The position numbers were made by a program, and so were the translations under genes. From assembly GCF_900091585.1 (NCBI RefSeq), contig NZ_FMHT01000003.1:2905501-2969500 (forward strand): a DNA stretch of 64,000 nt, in the 5' to 3' direction. The stretch comes from Micromonospora nigra. GTDB lineage: Bacteria; Actinomycetota; Actinomycetes; Mycobacteriales; Micromonosporaceae. The notes below the pieces were generated by a model that was not told the DNA's origin, made no database searches, and worked only from the letters and a program-made list of their open reading frames with translations. Below are positions 17,970 through 25,847 of the stretch, piece after piece; within the stretch, counting starts at the first letter, position 1; each line of letters starts with the position of its first letter.

Positions 17970-18044
17970 CTTTACCCAGTCGCGCCCGCGTACGCCGCCC
18001 GGGCGTCGGACGAAGCTCACACCTGTGCGCGCTACGGTCGCCAC

Positions 18045-18842
18045 ATGCCCGCCGATCCTCGCGCCGTCCTGACCCGCCCCGCCCCGCCGCCGGACGCCAC
18101 CGTCGCCTACGGCGACCACCCCGACCAGGTGGTCGACGTGCGCCGACCCACCGGGTCGGGCCCCCGCCGACCGCTCGTCGTGGTGGTGCACGGCGGGTTC
18201 TGGCGGGCGGAGTACGACCGGCGGCACACCGATCCGCTGGCGGTCGCGCTGACCGCGCTGGGCCACCCGGTGGTGCAGGTCGAGTACCGGCGTACCGGGG
18301 CCCCCGGTGGGGGCTGGCCGAACACCCTCACCGACGTGCTCGACGGGATCGCGGCGGCACCCCGACTGGCCGCGGAGGTGTCGCCCGGCGCGGGGAGCAC
18401 CGGGGCTCCGCTGCTGGTCGGCCACTCGGCGGGCGGGCAGTTGGCGCTGTACGCGGCGACGTCCGCCCCGGGCACCGTGGGCGGCGTACTCGCGCTGGCT
18501 CCGGTCACCGACCTCGTCGAGGCGTACCGGCTGGATCTGGACTCGGGGGCGGTGGCCGCGCTGCTCGGCGGCGGCCCGGTGGAGGTCCCTGACCGGTACG
18601 CTGCCGCCGATCCACGCACGTTGGTGCCCCCGCGAACACGGACAGTAGTTGTGCACGGGGCCCTGGACCTTCAGGTGCCGATCGGGATGAGCCGCGCCTA
18701 CGTTGCCGCAGCGCACGCCGCAGGAGCCGAGATGTCCCTTCGCGAGCTGCCGGAATGCGAACACTTCGGGCTTATCGACCCGGAGTCATCCGCCTGGCCG
18801 CAGGTCACCGCCGCGTTGCGGTCTCTCCATGAAGATCATTAA
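18045..18842 (+). CDS. Alpha/beta hydrolase (kynurenine formamidase-like)
   Basis: A 265-aa alpha/beta hydrolase. The oxyanion motif HGGFW, the nucleophile elbow GHSAGG, an acid near HGALDLQVP and the histidine in CEHFGLID form the catalytic set. HGGFW plus GHSAGG is the arrangement of kynurenine formamidase-type and small esterase-type enzymes; the real substrate is not deducible. ATG 18045 starts close to the conserved core and is 75 bases from the divergent bpa start, so the two may share a control region. Confidence 0.83.
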   Translation: MPADPRAVLTRPAPPPDATVAYGDHPDQVVDVRRPTGSGPRRPLVVVVHGGFWRAEYDRRHTDPLAVALTALGHPVVQVEYRRTGAPGGGWPNTLTDVLDGIAAAPRLAAEVSPGAGSTGAPLLVGHSAGGQLALYAATSAPGTVGGVLALAPVTDLVEAYRLDLDSGAVAALLGGGPVEVPDRYAAADPRTLVPPRTRTVVVHGALDLQVPIGMSRAYVAAAHAAGAEMSLRELPECEHFGLIDPESSAWPQVTAALRSLHEDH

Positions 18843-18846
18843 GCAT

Positions 18847-18875
18847 TGACGCAGCGTCGCGGACCAGGTAGAACG
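18847..18875 (+). promoter_or_regulatory. Sigma-70-type promoter for the binding-protein gene
   Basis: TTGACG at 18847-18852 and TAGAAC at 18870-18875 are separated by 17 bases, close to the vegetative consensus. Transcription would start near 18882, about 40 bases before the GTG at 18923. Confidence 0.6.
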
Positions 18876-18922
18876 CCGGGGGGGCAGTGATCCTGCCCTG
18901 CAACGCCTTCGAAGGGAACCCG

Positions 18923-20119
18923 GTGTCGCAGATGAACCGCAGGCGGGCACTCCAGCTGCTGGCCGCGCTCGGTACCACCGGACTCGTCGCCGGGTGCGGC
19001 TCCGACACGGAGGACGAGTCGACCGGTTCGGGCACTCCGGTCCGGATCGGGCTCGTCGCGCCGCGCTCCGGGCCCGGCAAGGCGATCGGTGACGAGATCA
19101 TCAACGGCTTCGAGTTGTACCTCGACCTCAACGACAACCTCCTCGGCGGCCACCCGGTCGACCTGGCCATCGCCGACGAGGGAGACAGCGTCGAGACCGG
19201 CAAGGCGGCCGTCGACAAGCTGCTCAAGCAGAACGTGCTCGCGCTCACCGGGGTGGCCAACGCGGCGGTCATGTCCAGCATCCGCGACACCGTCGAGCAG
19301 GCCCGGGTGCCCCTCATCGGCTCCAACGCCTCACCGACGGGTCTGCAGTCCGTGGTCTACATCTGGCGCACCTCGTACGTGCTGGACGAGGCGGGCCGGG
19401 CCCTCGGGCGGTACCTGAAGAACGAGCTCGACCCCGCCGCCCGGGTGGTCATGGTGCTGCCCGAGACCGTTGCCGCACAGGACGTGCTGCGCGGTTTCCG
19501 GCAGGAGTTCGGCGAGTCCGACCCCCGCATCGTCGGCGACGTCGTCTGGACCAGCAACACCGCCTCGCCGAACAAGACGACCTATCTCGCGGACATCCGC
19601 CAGGCCCTGCAACGCAACCCGAACGCGATCTTCTGCTTCTACTCCGGCACGGCGGCGGTGCAGTTCATCACCCAACTGCGCGACGAGGGCTACGAGGGCA
19701 ACATCTACGCCCCCGGGTTCCTGACGGAGGGCCCGGTGCTGGACCAGATCCGCCCCGCCGAGCGGGCGCTGGGCATCCAGACCGCCCTGAACTACTCCGC
19801 CGACCTCAACAACGCGGCCAACCGGCGGTTCGCCTCGGCGTACCGCAAGAAGCACAACGTCTCGCCGACCACGTACGCGATGGCCTCGTACGACGCGGCG
19901 CAGGTGCTCAACCAGGCGATCCGGATCGTCGGCGACTCGCCCACGCCGCAGCAGGTCAACCTGGCCCTGGGCAAGATCGGCCAGATCGACAGCCCACGCG
20001 GGGCGTGGCAGTTCAACCAGCCCCGGACCCCACAGCAGAAGTGGTACCTGCGCGAGGTGCAGCGCGACGGTCAGGTCCTGTCGAACGTCCTGGTCAACGA
20101 GCTGGCCACGCTCGGCTGA
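18923..20119 (+). CDS. LivJ-type ABC transporter substrate-binding lipoprotein
   Basis: A 398-aa extracytoplasmic solute-binding protein of the branched-chain amino acid/urea type (periplasmic-binding fold type I). NRRRALQLLAALGTTGLVAGC is a signal peptide with a lipobox cysteine; the double arginine leaves Tat export possible. VRIGLVAPRSGPGKAIGDEIINGFELYLDLN is the typical N-domain opening. GTG 18923 is preceded by GAAGGG; ATG 18932 is an alternative. No permease or ATPase gene is nearby, so this is an orphan binding protein with unknown ligand. Confidence 0.88.
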   Translation: MSQMNRRRALQLLAALGTTGLVAGCGSDTEDESTGSGTPVRIGLVAPRSGPGKAIGDEIINGFELYLDLNDNLLGGHPVDLAIADEGDSVETGKAAVDKLLKQNVLALTGVANAAVMSSIRDTVEQARVPLIGSNASPTGLQSVVYIWRTSYVLDEAGRALGRYLKNELDPAARVVMVLPETVAAQDVLRGFRQEFGESDPRIVGDVVWTSNTASPNKTTYLADIRQALQRNPNAIFCFYSGTAAVQFITQLRDEGYEGNIYAPGFLTEGPVLDQIRPAERALGIQTALNYSADLNNAANRRFASAYRKKHNVSPTTYAMASYDAAQVLNQAIRIVGDSPTPQQVNLALGKIGQIDSPRGAWQFNQPRTPQQKWYLREVQRDGQVLSNVLVNELATLG

Positions 20120-20125
20120 CACCCG

Positions 20126-20145
20126 CGACGGGCCGGCCCCCGTCG
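20126..20145. terminator. Weak hairpin between convergent genes
   Basis: CGACGGG at 20126-20132 can pair with CCCGTCG at 20139-20145 around a six-base loop, between the convergent stops of the binding-protein and dimethylargininase genes. The short stem makes this tentative. Confidence 0.4.
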
Positions 20146-20198
20146 GGCGGCCGACCCGTTCCCGTCGTCGGCGCGACGCCGGGGCGTCGGGCCGTTGA

Positions 20199-21029
20199 TC
20201 AGTGCCGCAGCTCGGCGACGCAGCACTTCACGCTGCCGCCGCCCTTCTTCAACTCGGCCAGCTCGACCGGTACCGGGGTGTAGCCGGCGGCCTTCAGCTT
20301 GCCCGCGAGCCGCGACGCCTCGCTGTTGAGCACCACGTTCGCACCGTCGCTGACCAGGTTCAGGCCGAAGGACAGGGCATCCTCGTCGTCGGCGACGACC
20401 GCGTCCGGAAAGAGCTGGGTCAGCACCCGCTGGCTGGCCGCGGAGAACGCGCCCGGGTAGTAGGCGATGTTGGTGTCGTCGATCGAGGCCAACGCCACGT
20501 CCAGGTGGTAGAAGCGGGGGTCGACCAGGCGCAGCGAGATCACCGGCCGGCCCAGCGCCTCCTGCGCCTCGGCGTGCGCCGCCGGCTCGGTGCGGAACCC
20601 GTGGCCGGCGAGGACGATGCCCCCGTGGGCCTCCGGCAGGTACGCGAAGTCACCCTCGCCCTCGTTGGTCTCGCTCGGCGCGATGAACCGCCAGCCCTGC
20701 GACTCGTAGAAGGCCCGGTGCACGGGGGCCTCGGCGGCCCGCTGGTGGTGTTTGAACTGCGCGCCGTAGGCCGTGCCGTCGACGACGAACGCCCCGTTGG
20801 CCGCGTAGACCATGTCGGGCAGACCCGGGCCGGGGGTCAGCAGGTGCACGTCGTGGCCCAGACCGACCAGGGTCTCCCGCAGCCGGTCCCACTGCTTGAC
20901 CGCCAACTCCGGGTCGACCGGGGTGGTCACGTCCATCCACGGGTTGATCGCGTACTCGACCGCGAAGTACTCGGGCGAGCACATGAGATATGTCCGCTTT
21001 CGCGAGACTCGCTGCTGGTTCACGGTCAC
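20199..21029 (-). CDS. ddaH: Dimethylargininase (N-dimethylarginine dimethylaminohydrolase)
   Basis: Guanidine-modifying enzyme family member that hydrolyses methylated arginines to citrulline and methylamines. The 276-aa protein shows TYLMCSPEYFAVEYAINPWMD, the substrate loop TNEGEGDFAYLP, the catalytic histidine in FYHLDVALASI and the cysteine near the C-terminus in GGGSVKCCVAEL. GTG 21029 (or GTG 21023) gives normal length. It is divergent from an Lrp/AsnC gene across a 61-base spacer, the usual arrangement for a regulator and its target. An ornithine-producing activity has been suggested for some relatives. Confidence 0.85.
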   Translation of the reverse strand: MTVNQQRVSRKRTYLMCSPEYFAVEYAINPWMDVTTPVDPELAVKQWDRLRETLVGLGHDVHLLTPGPGLPDMVYAANGAFVVDGTAYGAQFKHHQRAAEAPVHRAFYESQGWRFIAPSETNEGEGDFAYLPEAHGGIVLAGHGFRTEPAAHAEAQEALGRPVISLRLVDPRFYHLDVALASIDDTNIAYYPGAFSAASQRVLTQLFPDAVVADDEDALSFGLNLVSDGANVVLNSEASRLAGKLKAAGYTPVPVELAELKKGGGSVKCCVAELRH

Positions 21030-21090
21030 CAAGATAGGTAGCCTGGAACTTTGATAACAGCCACAACCATTGCTTCCCAGGGGCGAAACG
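21030..21090. promoter_or_regulatory. Divergent control region, ddaH and lrp-type gene
   Basis: This 61-base spacer is clearly richer in A/T than its surroundings. On the minus strand TTATCA and TATCTT form a plausible promoter ending close to the ddaH GTG, and on the plus strand GATAAC could be a -10 element. AGGGG at 21079-21083 is the ribosome site for the TTG start at 21091. It is the likely binding place for the encoded Lrp protein. Confidence 0.5.
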
Positions 21091-21549
21091 TTGCAGATAG
21101 ATGCCGTAGACCAACGGATCATTGCGTTGCTCGTTGCTGATGCCCGCGCCTCGTACGCCGACATCGGGCTGCGGGTGTCCCTCTCCGCGCCGGCGGTCAA
21201 GCGGCGGGTCGACCGGCTGCGGGCCGCCGGGGTGATCCGCGGCTTCACCGCGGTCGTCGACCCGGCCGCCGTCGGCTGGACCACGGAGGCGTTCGTGGAG
21301 CTGTTCTGCGCCGGCCGCACCACTCCCGCCCAGCTCGGCGCAGCGGTACGCCGACACCCCGAGGTGGTCGGGGCGTACACGGTCTCGGGGGAGGCCGACG
21401 CGCTGGTGCACCTGCGGGCCGCCGACATCGCCCACCTGGAGGAGGCGCTGGAACGGTTGCGAGCCGAACCGTTCGTCACCTCCAGCCGCAGCACGATCGT
21501 GCTGTCCCGGCTCGTGGAGTCCCCCGGGGTCGGCCCGTCCACCGGCTGA
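21091..21549 (+). CDS. Lrp/AsnC family transcriptional regulator
   Basis: A 152-aa regulator with an N-terminal winged helix-turn-helix (DAVDQRIIALLVADARASYADIGLRVSLSAPAVKRRVDRL) and a C-terminal RAM/ACT-like ligand domain (AYTVSGEADALVHLRAADIAHLEEALERL). Such proteins form octamers that sense amino acids. TTG 21091 is chosen because AGGGG precedes it by seven bases; TTG 21070 is an alternative. The divergent ddaH gene is the most likely target, so the effector may be arginine or a methylated derivative (inference). Confidence 0.88.
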   Translation: MQIDAVDQRIIALLVADARASYADIGLRVSLSAPAVKRRVDRLRAAGVIRGFTAVVDPAAVGWTTEAFVELFCAGRTTPAQLGAAVRRHPEVVGAYTVSGEADALVHLRAADIAHLEEALERLRAEPFVTSSRSTIVLSRLVESPGVGPSTG

Positions 21550-21585
21550 CGGAACCGGGTTCACACTTCCCGCGTCGAAGCGACC

Positions 21586-23478
21586 ATGACACGGGGAACC
21601 CGCACCACCGGCGCACTCCTCGCCGCCCTCGCCGTGCTCGCCGCCTGCACCGAGCCACCACCCGTCCGCCTCGACCCCGACGGGCCACGACCCGTGCCCG
21701 CGTCCCGGCTGGTCGCCTACGACTCCTGCGCGGAGGCGCTGGCCGAACTGCGGGCCGCCGCCGTGGAGTCCGTCGGACCGTACGGCTTCGGCGGGGGTTG
21801 GCTGAACTCGGTGCCGTTCGGGGAGGCGGAGGCCGCAACCGTCGGCGGTGCCAGCCGAACGAAGGACGCGCGGACGCACTCCACCACCAACAACCACGAG
21901 GCCGGGGCCGACGAACCTGACGTGGTGAAGACCGACGGCCGTCGGATCGTCACCGTGCAGGACGGCGTGCTGCGGGTCGTCGACCCGGCGAGCCGCCGCG
22001 AGACCGGCCGCCTGGACGTCAGCGAGGGCCGGCGCGAGCTGCGCTGGGCGTCGTACGAGCTGCTGCTGCGCGGCGACCGGGCACTGGTGCTCGCCGACAG
22101 TGTGTCGCTGCTACCGGCCAGGCCCGAGCCGGCAGCGGGCGCCCGGCTCCGCCCCGGACCACCCGCCGAGCGTGGGGCCCGGCTGCTGCTGGTCGACCTC
22201 GCCGGCACGCCCCGGGTGCTCGGCACCTACCGGATCCGGGGCACCGCGGTGGACGCGCGCCTCACCGCCGACACCGCCCGCGTCGCGATCCGCACGGCGG
22301 CCCGCTTCGACTTCCCCCACCCGAAACGGGGCACCCAGGAGTCGCGCGTCGAGGCCAACCGGTCGGTCATCGCCAACTCCGGAATCGATGCCTGGCTGCC
22401 CGCGTACGAGTGGACCGACGGCGACCAACGGCACACCGGGCGGGTGGGATGCGACCGGCTCAGCCGACCGGACCGCCTCACCGGCACCACGACGCTGACC
22501 CTGCTCAGCTTCGACCTCACCGGCGACCGGCTCGGCGACGGCGACCCGGTCAGCGTCGCCGCCGACGCCGACACCGTGTACGCCACCGCCAGCAACCTCT
22601 ACCTCGCCGGTGTGCGGCCCGTCCCCGGCCGCCCATGGACGCCCCGGTGGACCCCGACGCCCGGGGAGCAGATCACCGAGATCCACCAGTTCGACACGGC
22701 CGCCGCCGGCCGGCCCCGCTACCTCGCCACCGGCGCCGTCTCGGGCTGGCTCGTCAACCAGTACGCCCTCTCCGAGTGGCAGGGACACCTGCGGGTGGCC
22801 ACCACCACCGGCGACCTGTGGGGGCGGGAGCGGACCTCCGAGTCGGCGGTCCGGGTGCTGCGACGCGTCGACTCCGCCCTCGTGGAGACCGGCGCGGTCG
22901 GCGGGCTCGGCCGGGGCGAGCGGATCTACTCGGTGCGCTATCTCGGCGACCGCGCCCACGTGGTCACCTTCCGGCAGACCGACCCGCTGTACTCGCTCGA
23001 CCTCACCGACCCGCGCCGGCCCCGGGTCACCGGCGAACTGAAGATCACCGGCTACTCCGCCTACCTGCACCCCATGCCCGACGGGCATCTGCTGGGCGTC
23101 GGGCAGGAGGCGGACGCGCGGGGGCGGACCCAGGGTGTCCAGGTGTCCCTGTTCGACGTCCGCGACCCGGCGAAGCCGTCCCGCACCGCCCGGTGGCACC
23201 TGCCCGGCGCGACGACCGCCGTCGAGTTCGAGCCGCACGCCTTCCTGCACCAACCGGAGACGGGCTTGGTGGCGCTGCCGGTCAACGGCGACGTACGCCT
23301 CCTGCGGGTCGGCGGCGACAGCATCGCCGATCTCGGCGCGGTGAGTCACCCCGGCAACCAGGGCCGGGTCGAACGGTCGCTGCTGGTCGACGGGGTGCTC
23401 TGGACCGTCTCCGACACGGGGCTGCGGGCCAGCGACCCGACCACCGCGGCCAGTCTCGCCTGGCTCCCCTGGACCTGA
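21586..23478 (+). CDS. Beta-propeller domain lipoprotein
   Basis: A 630-aa secreted protein. TTGALLAALAVLAACTEPPP is a lipoprotein signal with cysteine at about residue 21. The body matches the secreted C-terminal beta-propeller family: SRTKDARTHSTTNNHEAGADEPDVVKTDGRRIVTVQDGVLRVVD is its hallmark entry strand, followed by repeated blades and EVKITGYSAYLHP-like and GQEADARGR segments. Function is unknown; related proteins in Gram-positives sit on the cell surface. A strong hairpin follows the stop. Confidence 0.82.
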   Translation: MTRGTRTTGALLAALAVLAACTEPPPVRLDPDGPRPVPASRLVAYDSCAEALAELRAAAVESVGPYGFGGGWLNSVPFGEAEAATVGGASRTKDARTHSTTNNHEAGADEPDVVKTDGRRIVTVQDGVLRVVDPASRRETGRLDVSEGRRELRWASYELLLRGDRALVLADSVSLLPARPEPAAGARLRPGPPAERGARLLLVDLAGTPRVLGTYRIRGTAVDARLTADTARVAIRTAARFDFPHPKRGTQESRVEANRSVIANSGIDAWLPAYEWTDGDQRHTGRVGCDRLSRPDRLTGTTTLTLLSFDLTGDRLGDGDPVSVAADADTVYATASNLYLAGVRPVPGRPWTPRWTPTPGEQITEIHQFDTAAAGRPRYLATGAVSGWLVNQYALSEWQGHLRVATTTGDLWGRERTSESAVRVLRRVDSALVETGAVGGLGRGERIYSVRYLGDRAHVVTFRQTDPLYSLDLTDPRRPRVTGELKITGYSAYLHPMPDGHLLGVGQEADARGRTQGVQVSLFDVRDPAKPSRTARWHLPGATTAVEFEPHAFLHQPETGLVALPVNGDVRLLRVGGDSIADLGAVSHPGNQGRVERSLLVDGVLWTVSDTGLRASDPTTAASLAWLPWT

Positions 23479-23492
23479 TCCTTCCTCCCATC

Positions 23493-23535
23493 GCGGGTGG
23501 GGCCCGGTTTCTCGGGGTTTCCGGGCCCCACCCGC
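23493..23535. terminator. Bidirectional hairpin terminator
   Basis: GCGGGTGGGGCCCGG at 23493-23507 is perfectly complementary to 23521-23535, with a 13-base loop containing T runs. It separates the convergent beta-propeller and YbjN-like genes. Confidence 0.8.
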
Positions 23536-23576
23536 CCCTCCCGCTCACCGGCGGGGTACGGCGTGGCCGCCGGCGT

Positions 23577-24671
23577 TCAGAGATACATGCCGGTGCGGTG
23601 TTCGTCCTCGTTCCGTTTCGCCGACTTGTCACCCTCACCGAAGAAGCGCTTACCGCCGAACTCGCCGTGCAGCCGGTCGTCGAGTTCGTCGGCGAGCCCG
23701 GTCATCACCTGCACCGCGAGCATCAGATGGGTGGGCTGGAAGTTGCGCCCGAACACCGGGATGGACGCCCACACCGTGTCCTCGGCGCAGTAGAGCCGGC
23801 CGATGGGCATCCGGTTGGTCAGTTCGGACAGCTTCACGTACAGCCGCTCGGTGGGCTCGACCTCGGTGAGCACCGGGGAGAAGACGTCGACCAGGGGCGG
23901 ATTGTCGCGCACCCGCACGAAGACCATCGCCGAGCCGGCCCGGATGTTGATGTCGCCGTCGGAGTCGACCTGGAGCCGGTCGGAGTCGGACTTCAGCATG
24001 GTCGACACGACCGTGCGTACCCGCTCAGCCAGCGCCAGCACGTCGCTTTCCACCGCCGCCTGGCTCTTCGCGGCGGCGGCCAGCGCCTCGTCCAGGTCGG
24101 TCTCCACGTCCCGGTCCGGGCCGAACTCGCTGCGTGCGGTGCCCAGCGGGCCACCGGGCAGCGGTTCCTCGTCGGCGTCGTGCACCAGATACACCAGGAA
24201 CGCCGGGTGCGGCGCACCGTAGACGTCCCGCATGGTGCGGGACAGCACGGTGGCCAGCCGGGTCGCCTCGTCGGTCGTGCAGTGCAGCCCGAACTGCTCC
24301 CCGGAACCCTCGACCACCCCCGGCGGTGACCAGCCCAGCGCGACCATGTCCGCCACGGCGGCCCGGTCGAGGCGGTAGCCCTGCGGCAGCAGGGCGTTGC
24401 CGACCGCCCGCGCGGCCAGCCGCCCCTGCTCACCCACGTCGACGCCCACGGAGTAGACCGCGTCTCCGGTGCCGGAGGCGGTGGGATCGAGGGTGACCTC
24501 AAGGTGCGCCCCGGCGGGCAGTGCCGGCAGCCGCTCAGCCAGCGCGCGGGCGAACTTCCGCCACGCCTCGGTCACCTTCGCCCGCAGGTCGGCCGTACTC
24601 GGCTCGTCGAGCAGAATCGACTCGTGGTGCCCCGGCGTCCCGGCCGGCGCCGAGGGGTGGTCTGCCGTCAT
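23577..24671 (-). CDS. YbjN/T3SS-chaperone-like (TY-Chap) protein with a proteasome-type tail
   Basis: A 364-aa soluble protein. The C-terminal third (LYVKLSELTNRMPIGRLYCAEDTVWASIPV and LMLAVQVMTGLADELDDRLHGEFGG) resembles the YbjN/T3SS-chaperone fold common in actinobacteria; the N-terminal part looks like a second related unit. The last residues are TGMYL. Bpa in this window ends TGQYL, and actinobacterial proteasome ATPases end GQYL, so this tail may dock to the 20S proteasome. That is inference from five residues. ATG 24671 begins a hydrophilic lead. Neighbours: convergent beta-propeller gene and, upstream, the DUF6457-mobA pair on the same strand. Confidence 0.7.
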   Translation of the reverse strand: MTADHPSAPAGTPGHHESILLDEPSTADLRAKVTEAWRKFARALAERLPALPAGAHLEVTLDPTASGTGDAVYSVGVDVGEQGRLAARAVGNALLPQGYRLDRAAVADMVALGWSPPGVVEGSGEQFGLHCTTDEATRLATVLSRTMRDVYGAPHPAFLVYLVHDADEEPLPGGPLGTARSEFGPDRDVETDLDEALAAAAKSQAAVESDVLALAERVRTVVSTMLKSDSDRLQVDSDGDINIRAGSAMVFVRVRDNPPLVDVFSPVLTEVEPTERLYVKLSELTNRMPIGRLYCAEDTVWASIPVFGRNFQPTHLMLAVQVMTGLADELDDRLHGEFGGKRFFGEGDKSAKRNEDEHRTGMYL

Positions 24672-24718
24672 GATCGCCTCCGTCCGTCACGGCAACCCTA
24701 CCCACGCGGCGGCCCCCC

Positions 24719-24973
24719 TCAGTCCGGCTGGTCGCTGCCGAGCGCCACCGGCCAGACGGCGGCCAGCTCGCCGAGTCGTGCGGCGGTCGCGGCCGGCTCC
24801 GCGCCCCGCCCCACGGCCACCCCCAGCAGGTACGCGGTGACCGGCGCACCGGGACGCAGCACCTGATGGGCCACGTCCCGGGCCAGATCCAGCACCGCGG
24901 GCACCGGCACCTCGGCCGGATCGAGGCCCAGTTCGGCACAGGCCGCCGTGACCCAGTCGTCCATCACCGTCAT
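24719..24973 (-). CDS. DUF6457-type small protein coupled to mobA
   Basis: An 84-aa protein (MDDWVTAACAELGLDPAEVPVPAVLDLARDVAHQVLRPGAPVTAYLLG) of the DUF6457 type, commonly found directly after mobA in actinobacteria and so linked to molybdenum cofactor work. The ATG at 24973 overlaps the mobA stop (ATGA) and has GGAGGA upstream inside mobA, so translation is coupled. Biochemical role is unknown. Confidence 0.75.
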   Translation of the reverse strand: MTVMDDWVTAACAELGLDPAEVPVPAVLDLARDVAHQVLRPGAPVTAYLLGVAVGRGAEPAATAARLGELAAVWPVALGSDQPD

Positions 24974-25656
24974 CGCAACCACTCCTCCGCCCGGCGCACG
25001 TCGTTGTCAGTGTCGCAGTCGAACCAGGGTGGCGGGCCGTCGCCGAGCCAGCGCACCTCGACCACGGCCAGCCCGGCCAGCAGGGCCCGCAGCGACGCCC
25101 CGGCGAGGTTCCCGTCCCGCTCGGCGGCGAGCCGGTCGAGGGCGGCGCGCAGCGCCGGAACCCGCCAGACCCCGCACAGCGACTGTCGCCGTCCGGCCGC
25201 GTCGACGTAGCAGGCCCCGTCGACCGGCTTCGGCGCTTCGGGAGGCCCGCCGCGCGCGTGCCGGTTCGCAGAAACCTCCGAGCCGTGCCCGTCCCGGCGG
25301 GCAGCCACCGCCGACGGTGCCTCCAGGTGGTGCAGCAGATCGTCGACCGCGTGCCGGGTGAGCAGGGGCAGGTCGGCGGCGAGCACCGCCACGACCGTCG
25401 TCGCGGGATCGAGCAACGCCAGCCCGGCGGCGAGCGCGGCGACCGGTCCTCCGCCAGGGGGATCCTCCCGGGTCGAGCGCACCCCGGCGGGGGTGGGCCC
25501 GGCCGGCCCGACCACGACCCGGGTGTCGGCGGCGGCGACCGCGGTCAGCACCCGGTCGCGCATGGGTTGCCCGCCGACCGGCACGGCCGGCTTGTCCCGG
25601 CCGCCCATCCGCCGAGCCGCACCCCCGGCGAGCACCACCGCTGCGTATCCACCCAC
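24970..25656 (-). CDS. mobA: Molybdenum cofactor guanylyltransferase
   Basis: Adds GMP from GTP to molybdopterin cofactor. The 228-aa protein has the nucleotidyltransferase signature AAVVLAGGAARRMGGRDKPAVPVGG, the GGGPVAALAAGL segment and a metal-binding VLAADLPLL motif. A cysteine-containing region, GRRQSLCGVWR, is also family-like. The C-terminal half is somewhat alanine/arginine-rich. GTG 25656 starts just before the conserved strand. Downstream it overlaps the DUF6457 gene by four bases. Confidence 0.9.
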   Translation of the reverse strand: MGGYAAVVLAGGAARRMGGRDKPAVPVGGQPMRDRVLTAVAAADTRVVVGPAGPTPAGVRSTREDPPGGGPVAALAAGLALLDPATTVVAVLAADLPLLTRHAVDDLLHHLEAPSAVAARRDGHGSEVSANRHARGGPPEAPKPVDGACYVDAAGRRQSLCGVWRVPALRAALDRLAAERDGNLAGASLRALLAGLAVVEVRWLGDGPPPWFDCDTDNDVRRAEEWLR

Positions 25657-25751
25657 GCCGTCACGCTATCCGGCCCCGCCGGACGGTCGACGCATGCCGG
25701 GTCGGCTACGTCGACCGACGCCGACGCCGACGCCATGGGCCACGAGCTGCG

Positions 25752-25800
25752 GACTGCGGACTGCGGACTGCGGACTGCGAGCCTCGGACTGCGGACTGCG
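25752..25800. repeat. 7-bp tandem repeat GACTGCG, six copies
   Basis: GACTGCG is repeated four times at 25752-25779, interrupted by AGCCTCG, then twice more at 25787-25800. It lies in the 191-base spacer between the divergent mobA and fdhD genes, near a short run of GACGCC repeats at about 25718-25735, and could affect spacing of the promoters there. Confidence 0.85.
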
Positions 25801-25847
25801 TGCATTGGGGCGCTACGGGCGGCGGTGGCGTCGGGCAGGATGGCGGG

